NCBI GenBank assembly: GCA_002840565.1
Contig: PHBK01000010.1
Coordinates: forward strand, 184,375 to 248,374
Reading direction: 5' to 3'
Length of the DNA: 64,000 bases
DNA from: Deltaproteobacteria bacterium HGW-Deltaproteobacteria-12
GTDB taxonomy: Bacteria > Desulfobacterota > Syntrophia > Syntrophales > Smithellaceae
Within the stretch, counting starts at the first letter, position 1. Each line of letters starts with the position of its first letter. The position numbers and the translations under genes were made by a program. The notes beneath the pieces were generated by a model. It had not been told where the DNA came from and made no database searches. It saw only the letters and a list, made by a program, of their open reading frames with translations. Below, in pieces: positions 14,033-22,841 of the stretch.

Positions 14033-15121
14033 CTAAGTCCGGATCGACGCCAGAATTTCAGGGATTTCATCATATTCCTTAAACCAGATGGGGTGGACAC
14101 CCAATTGCTCCAGGATAAAGCTCTGCTGGTCCAGATCGACGCGGTGGACTTCATCAATAATGGCGGTAATCTGCTCATGCCATTCGTCATCCTTCGTGTT
14201 GAATTTTGTTTTCCAGCCTGTTTTGATTCCACTGACTTCAAAGCGATAAAAGTAAGACAGGGCTTTTTCATTGATCCGTTGCAATTCGGCCTGATCCGGC
14301 TTTTTCCATGTCGGCTCCTTGAGCAGGGCAAAGTTGTTTGTTTCGACAGGCATCTGCGAAACGGCATCCAGCAGTCGACGCATATTCCTGTCGGATATCG
14401 ACAGGCCGATCATCAGACCGGTGGAACTGGAAAGCGACTGGATTTGCACCAGGTTTGCCCACGAATAGGAGTCTTTGGCGGACTGATGGTATTGATCTTC
14501 AGTAAAGACAATATCTTGTTCGGTTAATTCTGTTACATTCAGCGGCACATATCCGTGAACATGATAAATGGGTAATTTCCCCCTCCCCAGCGGCGTGGAT
14601 TTGCAAATGGCCTGGAAAGGATGATCGGCAAGCGCGATCTCCAGAAGCGAGTCATAGTTATATGTGATGACCGTTCGTACTCCTTGTTTCCCGCTTATGG
14701 AACCACGGCAAAGTTGTGTGATGCCGGCAAGCGTCGGGTTGCCTGTGCATATGGCTGCCGGATCAATGGCTGTGTTGCCGCTGCTGAACCCGTCGAGAAA
14801 TCCGGCATAAAGCGTTTCCCACAGGTGCATCATAAAATCATCGTCATCCTTGTAATACCGGCGAAGCTTTCGCGCCGTAATCTCCAGGGGCTCGTTGCTG
14901 CGCTCCAGATGCCATTCCGCGGTGGCAAACAGATAGCTTGGATACAGATGCCAGGGGCGTTGGGCGTGCTTGCTCAACGCGGAAAAATACATCGCCAGGA
15001 CGAGTTTATCCCAGGTCGGAAGGCCGCTGCCAACTGATACACCCGCACCCAGATAAAGCGAAAGGTTGCCGTTTTGATATGCCTTACGCAAAGAGTCGAT
15101 TGATTTATCTGTTCCGGCCAC
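14033..15121 (-). CDS. Stand-alone SIR2-family protein (candidate defence NADase)
   Basis: A 362-residue protein with SIR2_2-type signatures: SLYLGAGVSVGSGLPTW (NAD-binding GAGxS loop, about residues 21-37), ITYNYDSLLE (the N-D pair of the active site), IYHVHGYVP (the catalytic His region), and GLSISDRNMRRLL. Members of this group occur in anti-phage systems where they destroy NAD+, and also in unrelated contexts. The C-terminal ~80 residues have no recognised domain. There is no obvious partner gene (no HerA, TIR or Argonaute), so a defence role is inferred only from the family. It is convergent with the phosphatase gene. Confidence 0.8.
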   Translation of the reverse strand: MAGTDKSIDSLRKAYQNGNLSLYLGAGVSVGSGLPTWDKLVLAMYFSALSKHAQRPWHLYPSYLFATAEWHLERSNEPLEITARKLRRYYKDDDDFMMHLWETLYAGFLDGFSSGNTAIDPAAICTGNPTLAGITQLCRGSISGKQGVRTVITYNYDSLLEIALADHPFQAICKSTPLGRGKLPIYHVHGYVPLNVTELTEQDIVFTEDQYHQSAKDSYSWANLVQIQSLSSSTGLMIGLSISDRNMRRLLDAVSQMPVETNNFALLKEPTWKKPDQAELQRINEKALSYFYRFEVSGIKTGWKTKFNTKDDEWHEQITAIIDEVHRVDLDQQSFILEQLGVHPIWFKEYDEIPEILASIRT

Positions 15122-15192
15122 AGGCGGTTCCTCTGAAAAGAAGTTTGCGAAAGATTAACATTCACTTTTTTAATGTCAAGGCAAATTAATGG

Positions 15193-15222
15193 AATTAATG
15201 TGGACGGTTGTCCCCATTAATT
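15193..15222. promoter_or_regulatory. 30-bp near-perfect palindrome upstream of the SIR2 gene
   Basis: AATTAATG-T-GGAC-GGTT-GTCC-C-CATTAATT, about 72 bases upstream of the SIR2 start codon. It could be an operator or a REP-like hairpin; the GGACGGTTGTCC core resembles the ends of the 22842-23103 element. Confidence 0.4.
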
Positions 15223-15642
15223 ACCACCCCGTATTTTGTGGTCACTTTTTCATTACAGATGATGCCGACAATGTCTAATTAAATATAAATTCAAAATTTT
15301 CAAAAAGCTTTCAAAGAAAAAATCTTTATTTATCGTTTTTGAATATACCTGCGGTTGTTCTCAGATTATTCAAAGACTCTTTGTTTCCAGCACGAGGATA
15401 TCAATGCCTGCCGGAAAAGATATGATATAAAGTGCTTTGGGCAACAGGCTGCTGAAATATCATTTTTTCTCCCGGAGTCTTAATGACCTTGTCATGCTGG
15501 TTCAATCATTCTGAATGAACCTCCTATTTGATTCCGCAATAAAAGCATCAATCAGAGTTGTATAGTACTGATTAAAAAGGAAGGAATATCGGTTCGTGGC
15601 GGAAAAGTGAGGACATCGCACCGTTTTTCAGTGCGTTTGGTC
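15223..15642. other. Intergenic region, no gene seen
   Basis: About 420 bases of low-GC sequence with many stops in all frames. It contains AATCAG...CTGATT (15556-15578) and no recognisable gene. It ends at an 8-bp inverted repeat, CCGATCAT (15643-15650) / ATGATCGG (15668-15675), which abuts the hydrolase relic and may be that gene's old terminator. Confidence 0.5.
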
Positions 15643-15675
15643 CCGATCATCCTGTATAGCCGGTTTCATGATCGG

Positions 15676-15856
15676 AAAATCAGTCACATCTCTACGTAAG
15701 ACATATGTGCATTGTCCATCAGCAGACACACCTTTGGCGCCGGTGCAATGGCCGGCGTTTCGAAGTTGTCGGTGTCGGCAAAAGCAACTGTGATCCGGAC
15801 GCGGTGCCCCTGCGTGAACTTGTAGGAAGTGGGCAGCATGCTGAAGATCATTGCAA
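15676..15856 (-). pseudogene. 3'-end relic of a CocE-type hydrolase gene (direct repeat of 16719-16899)
   Basis: 181 bases match the 3' end of the intact hydrolase gene with 8 mismatches and no gaps, including the stop codon at 15684. In frame it encodes the last ~57 residues (TSYKFTQGHRVRITVAFADT, then KVCLLMDNAHMSYVEM). Everything 5' of this is missing and is replaced by the 3' end of the MNT gene region. It is either a remnant of a tandem paralogue or a duplication made when the HEPN/MNT pair arrived. Confidence 0.85.
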
Positions 15857-15896
15857 GGGATTAAGTCCGCCGTTGACTTTTGTGCAATCGAGTAAT

Positions 15897-16220
15897 TTAG
15901 TATACCCTGATGCCGGTTTTCATAACCTCTGCCGACATTGGGTTATCTTTTTTAAACTCTGAAATCAGGTAAGGATGCGGTTCGATGTCCGGGTCAATGT
16001 CCCGGGCTATTTTCATCAGAAGAAATTTAAAGTCGAAACTGTCACCAATAAATTCCTTCGTTAATAGCGCCACATCAATGTCACTCCACTGAGTGGCCGT
16101 GCCTTTTACGTAAGAACCGAAAAGATAGGCCTCATCAATTTTTATATTCCTCTTCCTGAGTTCCTCGATATATTGCCTGATATGCTCATAGACTAGCTTT
16201 TTAGTTTTTCTTTGAGCCAT
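15897..16220 (-). CDS. MNT-domain nucleotidyltransferase (antitoxin of HEPN/MNT pair)
   Basis: A 107-residue minimal nucleotidyltransferase. The active-site motif FGSYVKGTATQWSDIDVALL has the GS..KG and SDID pattern in which two Asp residues bind metal. MNT proteins of HEPN/MNT systems neutralise the HEPN RNase, in studied cases by adding AMP residues to it. The gene overlaps the 3' end of the HEPN gene by 28 bases, the usual order (HEPN first on this strand). GC content is lower than the flanking hydrolase gene, consistent with acquisition. Confidence 0.88.
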   Translation of the reverse strand: MAQRKTKKLVYEHIRQYIEELRKRNIKIDEAYLFGSYVKGTATQWSDIDVALLTKEFIGDSFDFKFLLMKIARDIDPDIEPHPYLISEFKKDNPMSAEVMKTGIRVY

Positions 16221-16585
16221 TTTCTTAATCCTTTAATTTTGACTATGTTTTCTTCTGCAAATTTCTTCGTACATTTTTTTCGCATATTTTGTCTGTATTC
16301 ATCGTAACGGGTCTCAATGTTAAACAGTGTAATGTATTGCAGATCATCCTTTTTTTCTTCATCAAGGTCAAGCCCTGTTTTAATAGCAAGTTTAAGGAGA
16401 TCATGAGTTCTTGGAACCTCGGCACTGACTATCTTAACATAATAGGCTTTGAGTAATTTTTCTATAAGAAGGTGCCCGATAAACAATGACCACATGTATT
16501 CCCGCGTTTTCAGCATGTTCATCATTGATTTATAGTTGTTGTCAGAAGAATTAATCCAGGAATCTATATTCTCCTGTTTTCCCAT
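16193..16585 (-). CDS. HEPN-domain protein (toxin of HEPN/MNT pair)
   Basis: A 130-residue all-helical protein. FIGHLLIEKLLKAYYVK (the conserved E-K-xLKA helix), PRTHDLLKLA and LFNIETRYDEYR are the PF05168-type HEPN landmarks. HEPN toxins are metal-independent RNases acting on tRNA or mRNA. The gene is followed immediately by its MNT partner and is AT-rich. The pair lies between the intact hydrolase gene and a relic of the same gene. Whether it is an active toxin cannot be decided from sequence; the classical Rx4-6H motif is not clearly present. Confidence 0.82.
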   Translation of the reverse strand: MGKQENIDSWINSSDNNYKSMMNMLKTREYMWSLFIGHLLIEKLLKAYYVKIVSAEVPRTHDLLKLAIKTGLDLDEEKKDDLQYITLFNIETRYDEYRQNMRKKCTKKFAEENIVKIKGLRKWLKEKLKS

Positions 16586-16726
16586 TTATCAGCCTTTTCG
16601 CCTACTCTAATTCCGGTAGTCTTTATTAATTTGAGTATTAAATTCAATATATAGCAATTATGCCTTTATACCGAAATACACTTTTTTATTCAATATCTTT
16701 TGATGTTCCCCGAATTCCAAAATCGG

Positions 16727-18661
16727 TCACATCCCTACGTAAGACATGTGTGCCTTGTCCATCAGCAGACACACCTTCGGCGCCGGTTCAATGACCGGCG
16801 TTGCGAAGTTGTCGGTGTCGGCAAAAGCAACTGTGATCCGGACGCGGTGCCCCTGCGTGAACTTGTAGGAAGTGGGCAGCATGCTGAAGATCATTGCAAA
16901 AGGTTCACCGGCCGGAATCGGCGTCAGATCGCTCTGGTAATGCGACTGAAACGGAAGTCCGAGGTTGTCGAAGGGGGCCCGGCCCAGTTTGCGGTGAGTC
17001 GCCCGCAGGACGCCCTCCGTAATATACTCGGATTTGCCGCTGGGATCGACATCTTCCAGGTAAACAAAAACGTCCAGGTCCGCGGCATCGGTTGTGAGCC
17101 ACATGTGGACAACCGGATGGCTCGTCACCTCGAGGTCCGCCTTGAGGGGGGCCGTCGTAAAGGTCAGCCCTTTTTTATCGTTGGCCCGCATGTCCGGATA
17201 TTGGCGTGCCCAGTTGACTGCCGACCATCGTGAATGTCTGCCCGTCGACATCGTATAATCCACAGTGTATATGGCGGAGGCGGCGGGGTCAGCCGACGGA
17301 CTTGTCAGGAGGAAGCCGTCGTTGGCAGAATCAATGCTGCCTGTCTTCCCCCCGGCAAAATAGAAGCGGGACGGTTTTCGGCCGGCGGGCGGCCACTCGT
17401 TTGCTGTCCGCCACAGCCCTTTTTTCGCTGCTTCCATCCCATAGTAATGGATGGGCGGCTCCTTCATGATGCCGTTGTCGATTCCTTTGAGCCAGTAATC
17501 GAACCAGCGGTGGGCCTCCGCCCCGAAATCCAGATCGTCCTGGGAGTTCTTCTCGATTTCACTGTGGTCAAGGGGACGGACGATCAGCCTTCGAGGAACG
17601 GTGAGGTTTTGGTACCAGAAGAACATATCTGCCGTGAAAATATCGAACCAGCCGTTGGTCATGTAAATGGGAACGCCGGCGCGGTTGATCCGCTCGATGA
17701 AGGGATAAAGGGCCGATGGCCCTTCCCAGATTTTGATCTTCAGGGATCCCACGCTGTCCCGATAGGGATAGTCTTTCGCGAAATTTATCGTTTCCGGCAG
17801 CGAGCGGGCGCGTTCAGCCCGCGCCCGGGCAAGAAGCTGGCCGTCCTTATCCGAGTCCACCGGTGTGACCGTTTCGGCCTGGAGGAATGTTGTCGCCCAT
17901 TTGAAAAAGGCGTTGAATGCCGTATTGTAAACACCGCCGGGATATGTAATGCCGTTGTACATCTCCATGGGCGCCGATGTGGGAAAGATGGCTTTCAAGT
18001 GCGGATTGCCCTGGGCGGCCGCTGCCATCTGGATCATGGCCTGAAAGGAATCGCCGTACATACCTATTTTCCCGTTACTCCAGGGCTGGGCGGCGATCCA
18101 GTCCATGATGGCGCTTGCCTCCTGACCGCCCGCTTCGTGGGCAGGGTTCCAGGTTCCAAACGATGCACCCGTACCCGGCCGCTCGACGACAATGACGGCA
18201 TAACCGTGTTGGACCATATTCTTCAGCCATGGCGTTCGGAAAAGAGGATCCATGTAACGCCCTTCAGGGGAAAGCCAGTAACGGACGCGCAACATGGCCC
18301 GTTCCGTCCATCCCAGGGCCATGAGATCGGCAATGACATTTCTGCCGTTCCGGTCAAACAGCGTGAATGTCCTCAAGTACGGTGTATATTTGAAAAGAAC
18401 GGGCAGCCCTTCGGCCGCCGGTCTGCCGTTCTTTGTCGGCAGGATGAGGTCATAGGCCAGCTTTGTACCATTCGGAAGCGGCAGGTAATCCGACGAACGC
18501 CGCGAGCCGTCATAGACGGCCTGCGAGTATCCTTTGTATTGTCCGAGCGCGGATGTCTTTCCGGAAGCCGCGTCAGCCCTCACATATGTGAGGACAGCTA
18601 ATGCCAGCAAGACTGCAACGATGACATAGAGAGTCGTTTTTGTGCCGATAATGTGTGCCAT
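16727..18661 (-). CDS. CocE/NonD-family (X-prolyl dipeptidyl-peptidase-like) exported hydrolase
   Basis: A 644-residue alpha/beta hydrolase with an N-terminal signal/anchor helix (residues 10-28). The hydrolase part has the nucleophile motif IGMYGDSFQA (Ser205), an acid/cap region around YMTNGWFDIF, and the His region RPLDHSEIEKN. The C-terminal ~230 residues form the jelly-roll domain of the family (VTSHPVVHMWLTTDAADLDV; the end carries QGHRVRITVAFADTDN). Family members cleave esters or acyl-amino bonds; the substrate is unknown. A sigma-54 promoter lies 35-50 bases upstream, and a sigma-54 activator gene is divergent. The 3' end is duplicated at 15676-15856. Confidence 0.88.
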   Translation of the reverse strand: MAHIIGTKTTLYVIVAVLLALAVLTYVRADAASGKTSALGQYKGYSQAVYDGSRRSSDYLPLPNGTKLAYDLILPTKNGRPAAEGLPVLFKYTPYLRTFTLFDRNGRNVIADLMALGWTERAMLRVRYWLSPEGRYMDPLFRTPWLKNMVQHGYAVIVVERPGTGASFGTWNPAHEAGGQEASAIMDWIAAQPWSNGKIGMYGDSFQAMIQMAAAAQGNPHLKAIFPTSAPMEMYNGITYPGGVYNTAFNAFFKWATTFLQAETVTPVDSDKDGQLLARARAERARSLPETINFAKDYPYRDSVGSLKIKIWEGPSALYPFIERINRAGVPIYMTNGWFDIFTADMFFWYQNLTVPRRLIVRPLDHSEIEKNSQDDLDFGAEAHRWFDYWLKGIDNGIMKEPPIHYYGMEAAKKGLWRTANEWPPAGRKPSRFYFAGGKTGSIDSANDGFLLTSPSADPAASAIYTVDYTMSTGRHSRWSAVNWARQYPDMRANDKKGLTFTTAPLKADLEVTSHPVVHMWLTTDAADLDVFVYLEDVDPSGKSEYITEGVLRATHRKLGRAPFDNLGLPFQSHYQSDLTPIPAGEPFAMIFSMLPTSYKFTQGHRVRITVAFADTDNFATPVIEPAPKVCLLMDKAHMSYVGM

Positions 18662-18695
18662 GGGAATTCCCCCTTTAGATATTTGGTTTTTTCTT

Positions 18696-18711
18696 TGCGT
18701 AAAATGTGCCA
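18696..18711 (-). promoter_or_regulatory. Sigma-54 (-24/-12) promoter of the CocE hydrolase gene
   Basis: On the minus strand the sequence is TGGCACATTTTACGCA: a full TGGCAC -24 element, five bases, and ACGCA with the invariant GC at -12. The spacing between GG and GC is the required 10 bases. It sits 35 bases upstream of the hydrolase ATG. Confidence 0.8.
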
Positions 18712-18771
18712 GATAAAAATGTTAATTATTTCATGATATTGGAAAAAGACAGCTCGCATATAATACCATTA

Positions 18772-18802
18772 TTGACAATTTAATTGCTTTATTTGACAAT
18801 TT
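18772..18802. promoter_or_regulatory. Tandem TTGACAATTT sites, probable activator-binding (enhancer) sites
   Basis: TTGACAATTT occurs at 18772-18781 and 18793-18802, 21 bases apart (two helical turns), 60-105 bases upstream of the sigma-54 promoter. This is the usual place for a sigma-54 activator to bind, and the activator gene begins right beside it. Confidence 0.55.
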
Positions 18803-18845
18803 TCGTCTATATTGCCGAATACGACAAACGTTCCGGGGGGGGCCT

Positions 18846-20378
18846 ATGAGTGTAGATGAAAATATCTTCTTTCGGGAAGCGACCATGCGGATCTGCAGTA
18901 CGCTCGACCTGGAAATTGCCATGTGGCGGACCATCCAGTACATCGGGGAATTTATTCCCGCCGATGAAATGTATGTCCACATTTACGAGCCCGGCCTCGG
19001 CGCCTTGAGGACTATTGCGGGAGCCACGGAAGAAGGGGGGCGAAAGATGAACAGCATCACGCCGCTGCCCGAGGCTATCCGAAAGAGAGTCCTGGAAACG
19101 CCGCAAATGCTGACGATCAACCGTGCAGAAATGGAGCAGGGGTTCAAGTTCATGCTCGACTACTATGGCCGTAAAGACACGTCGGCATTGATGAGGCTGC
19201 TGGACATCGAAGGGGAGAAATTAGGAATGCTGGCTTTACTGGTAAAGGGACGAAACCGTTTTTCTGATGAACAGTCACGTCTGTTTTCCCTCTTGAAGGA
19301 ACCTTTTTCGATGGCCCTTTGCAATACGATGAAGCATCAGGAAGTTCTCCGCCTCAAGGATATGCTGGCTGACGACAACCGCTATCTCCATAGCGAACTC
19401 TACCGCCTGTCGGGAGATGAAATCGTCGGCGCGGCATTCGGGATGAAGGCCGTCATGGAAATGGTGCAGCATGTCGCCCCGCTCAACAGCACAGTCCTGC
19501 TTTTGGGGGAAACGGGCGTCGGCAAAGACATTATTGCCAATGCCATCCATTATGCGTCGCCAAGGAAAGACGGGCCATTCATCAAGGTCAATTGCGGAAC
19601 AATCCCCGAGACGCTGATTGACAGCGAGCTTTTCGGACATGAAAAGGGGGCTTTCACGGGCGCCCTGTTTCAAAAACGGGGACGCTTCGAACGGGCCGAG
19701 CACGGGACGATTTTTCTCGATGAAATTGGCGAACTGCCGGCGCCGGCCCAGGTCAAAATGCTGCGCGTCCTGCAGTACAAGGAAATCGAACGGGTGGGCG
19801 GTACGCAGCCCATTTCGCTTAATATCAGGCTTATCGCCGCAACGAACCGCAATCTGGAAGACATGGTCAAGACAAAGCAGTTCCGCGAAGACCTGTGGTT
19901 TCGCCTTAACGTATTTCCCATTCCGATTCCGCCGCTACGAGAGCGGAAAACCGATATCCCCGCTTTGGTGCATTATTTCATGCAGCGAAAATCCCGGGAG
20001 TTGAAGCTTTCTTCAGCACCGGCGCTGGCGCCCGGCGCTATCGACCGCCTGACAGCCTATCCCTGGCCGGGCAATGTCCGGGAACTGGAGAATCTGATTG
20101 AACGGGCGATTATCATCAGCCGCGGGAAACCGCTTTCCTTCGACCTACTGCTGCCGGGCGGATTGGGAGATGTTAGCGAATCCCCGGAGGCGCCTTCTGC
20201 CTCGCCGAAACTCGACGATGTCGCCGCCCGACACATCCGCCGGATATTATCGCGGACAAAGGGGCGGGTCCACGGCAAGGGCGGCGCTGCCGATATTCTC
20301 GGCATCCATCCCAGCACACTGAGAAACCGGATGAACCAGTTGAGAATTCCCTATGGACGCAAAACCGATTATTCCTGA
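18846..20378 (+). CDS. GAF-AAA+-Fis sigma-54-dependent transcriptional activator
   Basis: A 510-residue enhancer-binding protein. Residues 10-165 are a GAF-like sensor domain, 190-420 the AAA+ domain with Walker A GETGVGKD (221-228), the sigma-54 contact loop GAFTGA (268-273) and FLDEIGELP as Walker B. The C-terminus (about 465-505) is a Fis-type helix-turn-helix ([18 protein letters not shown]). The complete GAFTGA loop marks it as a true sigma-54 activator. It is divergent from the CocE hydrolase, whose sigma-54 promoter and tandem repeat sites lie between them, so it most likely controls that hydrolase in response to a small molecule bound by the GAF domain. The start is supported by GGGGGGGCCT upstream. 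Confidence 0.92.
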   Translation: MSVDENIFFREATMRICSTLDLEIAMWRTIQYIGEFIPADEMYVHIYEPGLGALRTIAGATEEGGRKMNSITPLPEAIRKRVLETPQMLTINRAEMEQGFKFMLDYYGRKDTSALMRLLDIEGEKLGMLALLVKGRNRFSDEQSRLFSLLKEPFSMALCNTMKHQEVLRLKDMLADDNRYLHSELYRLSGDEIVGAAFGMKAVMEMVQHVAPLNSTVLLLGETGVGKDIIANAIHYASPRKDGPFIKVNCGTIPETLIDSELFGHEKGAFTGALFQKRGRFERAEHGTIFLDEIGELPAPAQVKMLRVLQYKEIERVGGTQPISLNIRLIAATNRNLEDMVKTKQFREDLWFRLNVFPIPIPPLRERKTDIPALVHYFMQRKSRELKLSSAPALAPGAIDRLTAYPWPGNVRELENLIERAIIISRGKPLSFDLLLPGGLGDVSESPEAPSASPKLDDVAARHIRRILSRTKGRVHGKGGAADILGIHPSTLRNRMNQLRIPYGRKTDYS

Positions 20379-20451
20379 GGATGGAGACAGTCGTGATAAT
20401 CCTGCAGGAAATCGTTTAAAAAAAGGCAAGAATGGCGACCCAATCTTTCCC

Positions 20452-20481
20452 TTGACAACACATGATTTCTTTTCCTATATT
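20452..20481 (+). promoter_or_regulatory. Sigma-70 promoter of the lipoprotein gene
   Basis: TTGACA (20452-20457), an 18-base spacer, TATATT (20476-20481). The start codon is 54 bases downstream. Confidence 0.65.
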
Positions 20482-20534
20482 GCCACACTGTGAAAGCAAG
20501 GGCTTACCAAAATAACAATAGAGGAGAATACAAT

Positions 20535-21095
20535 ATGAATTCCGTCAGGTTTTTGCGTTTTTCGTTGATTGCTGCCGCAATGTTGTCACTGCTTTTAGTT
20601 GGTTGCGCATCAGCGCCTAAAGTTCTGGATAGTTCGTTTAATGGTCCTCAGATTGTTGCAGCACCCGATGCGATTCCCCTGGCAGTTTCCAGCCTGATGG
20701 ACATGAAAATGGTTATTAAGGGGGCCGGATATAAACCTCAGGATACAGTTTTGATTTCGCTGGTTGATGATAAAAAACTTGATCTGGCAATTACCATGGC
20801 CAAAGTTGCCGATGACGGTACATTCAGTGTTGATTTCTGGAATTCACAGTCGGACAGTTTGGCAAAAGTTTCCGGAATTTTGAGGGCAGGATTCGGGGCA
20901 AATAAAAAGGGTGAAACAATCATTGTAATGGCAGCGGACCCGCTTCCCACGGGTAATTATAAAATTAAGGCAGAAAGTGTCATCGGTTCGCAAGTTGCAG
21001 AGACACCGGTAAAAATAGTTGATGCTCCTTTTTCAGGGAGCCTGAAAGACGCTTTGGGCAAAATGCTCGGAAAAATCGAAGATAAGAGAAAATAA
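20535..21095 (+). CDS. Putative lipoprotein of unknown function
   Basis: A 186-residue protein with a lipoprotein signal: basic N-terminus, hydrophobic stretch, and LLLVGCAS as lipobox (Cys at residue 24). The mature region looks mostly beta, with segments such as VSSLMDMKMVIKGAGYKPQD and VAETPVKIVDAP that resemble an Ig-like or carboxypeptidase-regulatory fold. I do not recognise a named family. ATG at 20535 follows GAGGAGAATACAAT. It has its own promoter and is followed by a strong hairpin, so it is a single-gene unit. Confidence 0.7.
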   Translation: MNSVRFLRFSLIAAAMLSLLLVGCASAPKVLDSSFNGPQIVAAPDAIPLAVSSLMDMKMVIKGAGYKPQDTVLISLVDDKKLDLAITMAKVADDGTFSVDFWNSQSDSLAKVSGILRAGFGANKKGETIIVMAADPLPTGNYKIKAESVIGSQVAETPVKIVDAPFSGSLKDALGKMLGKIEDKRK

Positions 21096-21130
21096 CCCTT
21101 CCTGCAGGATCGCAATCAGATTAATACCCG

Positions 21131-21155
21131 GGGTAACCGGATGCTCCGGTTACCC
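21131..21155 (+). terminator. Stem-loop downstream of the lipoprotein gene
   Basis: GGGTAACCGGA (21131-21141), loop TGC, TCCGGTTACCC (21145-21155): an 11-bp perfect stem 36 bases after the stop. No T-run follows, so it may end transcription with a factor or protect the 3' end. Confidence 0.55.
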
Positions 21156-21183
21156 TGAACAAAATGGTCACGCCGCTGAAACA

Positions 21184-21330
21184 TCAAATTCCCCGCAGTG
21201 TCTGAACGATCTTGCTCACCGTCGTGTAATTGATCCCCCGGATAATCGGCAATCGCTTTCAGCGTATACCCATGCTGGATATGCGCTCGACGGTTTTGCC
21301 TGTCCCTTTGAATTTGGTTTCATCTCTTTA
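21184..21330 (-). pseudogene. Decayed C-terminus of a REP-associated tyrosine transposase (Y1/RAYT type)
   Basis: On the minus strand the frames give HIQHGYTLKAIADY and then, one base shift later, INYTTVSKIVQTLRGI before a stop. Together they match the C-terminal helix-turn-helix of RAYT proteins ('HGYTLKEIADFLGIHYTTVSK'). The frameshift and the lack of the catalytic HUH/Tyr part show that it is dead. Further remnants may extend to about 21,480. A REP/MITE-like inverted-repeat element lies 1.5 kb downstream. Confidence 0.55.
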
Positions 21331-21599
21331 AAAAGCAGGATCGACAGCTTTGGCCGGTTTAGTATCCCTGCTTGCGGCGAATCTCTTTAGCTGTTGCTGG
21401 TGGTGCAACAAAAGTTGCATCGTCCCATTATGCACCCCCTGGTTCTGGTTTTTCGCAGGAATATGGTGACATCGCCTTTCTGCGATCATGAGACCCTGCT
21501 TCCAAACACTTAATATTTTTAAGCGCTTTTTGTCTGGCCTGCCGGGAAAAAACTGTGTATAATTTTACGTGTTGTTTCTCTCAATAGCGAAAGGAAAGC

Positions 21600-22832
21600 A
21601 TGACTTTTCAGAGATTGTCGGACACACAATTGGAAATCCGCGAGGGCGGAGGATGTTTATCTATTTTTGGTCTGCCTTTTTTTGCCGCGGGTATTTTTAT
21701 GCTGCTGGTTGCGGCCGAACTGCTCCCGATACAAAACGCCCCGGATCTGAATTCCTGGATTCGGCTGATTGTCGCGGGAATGGGTATCATCTTTGCGGCG
21801 GTCGGCGGCGGACTGATGTTCGGACGGACTCGTATTCTTATCGATACGACGCAGACAGTCGTCCGTCGAGAGCGCAGGTTTCTTCATCTTCTGCTTCAAA
21901 GCCAATCGTTCGATCTCAAGTTGTTTTCATCCGTTGAACTGGGCTTGGAAGCGGGCGATTCCGATTCGGCGGATTCCTATCCGGTAAATCTCAGGGGAGC
22001 TGCGAATACTCCCCTCAGAGTCACTTCAGTGACGGATTATGTAAAATCCCTGGACCAGGCCCGCCAACTTGCTCTTTTTCTCCATCTTCCCCTTGAAGAC
22101 GCCACCAGCCGTCACAAGACCGTTTGGGCGCCCGACGAAATGGATAAACCTCTTGCGGAGCGGTTACAAATCAACCGAGAAGGCGACGCTTGGGCCGCGC
22201 CGCCGCTCGCCATGCACAGCAAAGCACAGATTCTGTCCGGCCGGCTGCAGATCATAATTCCGCGTGGACGATTGCAGCCGCTTACTCTGCTTCCCGCCCT
22301 GATTCCGTTTGCGATTCTTTATTATTTGATTCCGGGACTCATCGAATTTTTTTATCGTACGCAAACGCCGGAGCAGGTGCAATGGGTTTTCGTGGGGTTT
22401 CTTATGCTGGTTTTAGGTCTTTTCCCCGCCGTGTCATTGCTCAAAAGGATTGTGGAGTCCGGGAGAGGATACACGGAAATCATCATAACCGGCGGAAAGA
22501 TGGAAATAACCGAACAATCCGCCTGGAAAAAAACAGCAGCCGTGATTCAGAAAAAGGACATTGTCGGACTCGATTACGAAACCGTATCAAGCCAATACGA
22601 GCAGGCTGCACAGGGTATTCATCAATACAGGATGAAGCGACCGGGTGCGATGGTAAATACCGGTACTCGTCCGCTCCCCGCCTGGGCCAAAATGCTATCG
22701 CGCCTGGGGCAATCCAAAGGTGTGGCTGTCAAACACCGGGGCGGCATCTATACGTTTGGCGCAGGTCTGCCCGACGATGAGATTAAATACCTTTACAGCC
22801 TTATCCTCCGGGCTATTGCGGGAAAGATTTAA
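21600..22832 (+). CDS. Membrane protein of unknown function
   Basis: A 410-residue protein with two N-terminal helices (about 22-42 and 57-75) and two further helices near residues 230-275. Between them lie two soluble, PH-like segments (RTRILIDTTQTVVRRER and later TEIIITGGKMEITEQSAW). I do not recognise a named family. ATG at 21600 follows CGAAAGGAAAGC. It stands alone: a decayed transposase lies upstream and a short inverted-repeat element starts 10 bases after its stop. Confidence 0.65.
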   Translation: MTFQRLSDTQLEIREGGGCLSIFGLPFFAAGIFMLLVAAELLPIQNAPDLNSWIRLIVAGMGIIFAAVGGGLMFGRTRILIDTTQTVVRRERRFLHLLLQSQSFDLKLFSSVELGLEAGDSDSADSYPVNLRGAANTPLRVTSVTDYVKSLDQARQLALFLHLPLEDATSRHKTVWAPDEMDKPLAERLQINREGDAWAAPPLAMHSKAQILSGRLQIIIPRGRLQPLTLLPALIPFAILYYLIPGLIEFFYRTQTPEQVQWVFVGFLMLVLGLFPAVSLLKRIVESGRGYTEIIITGGKMEITEQSAWKKTAAVIQKKDIVGLDYETVSSQYEQAAQGIHQYRMKRPGAMVNTGTRPLPAWAKMLSRLGQSKGVAVKHRGGIYTFGAGLPDDEIKYLYSLILRAIAGKI

Positions 22833-22841
22833 AGAAAAATT

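Noticed and set aside
17234-18601. Long open frame (455 codons) on the plus strand inside the CocE hydrolase gene
   Set aside because: It is antisense to a clear alpha/beta hydrolase with motifs and a sigma-54 promoter; its composition is that of a high-GC shadow frame.
22069-22780. Overlapping frames inside the 410-residue membrane protein gene
   Set aside because: They lack ribosome sites and family features; they are frame shadows of the longer gene.
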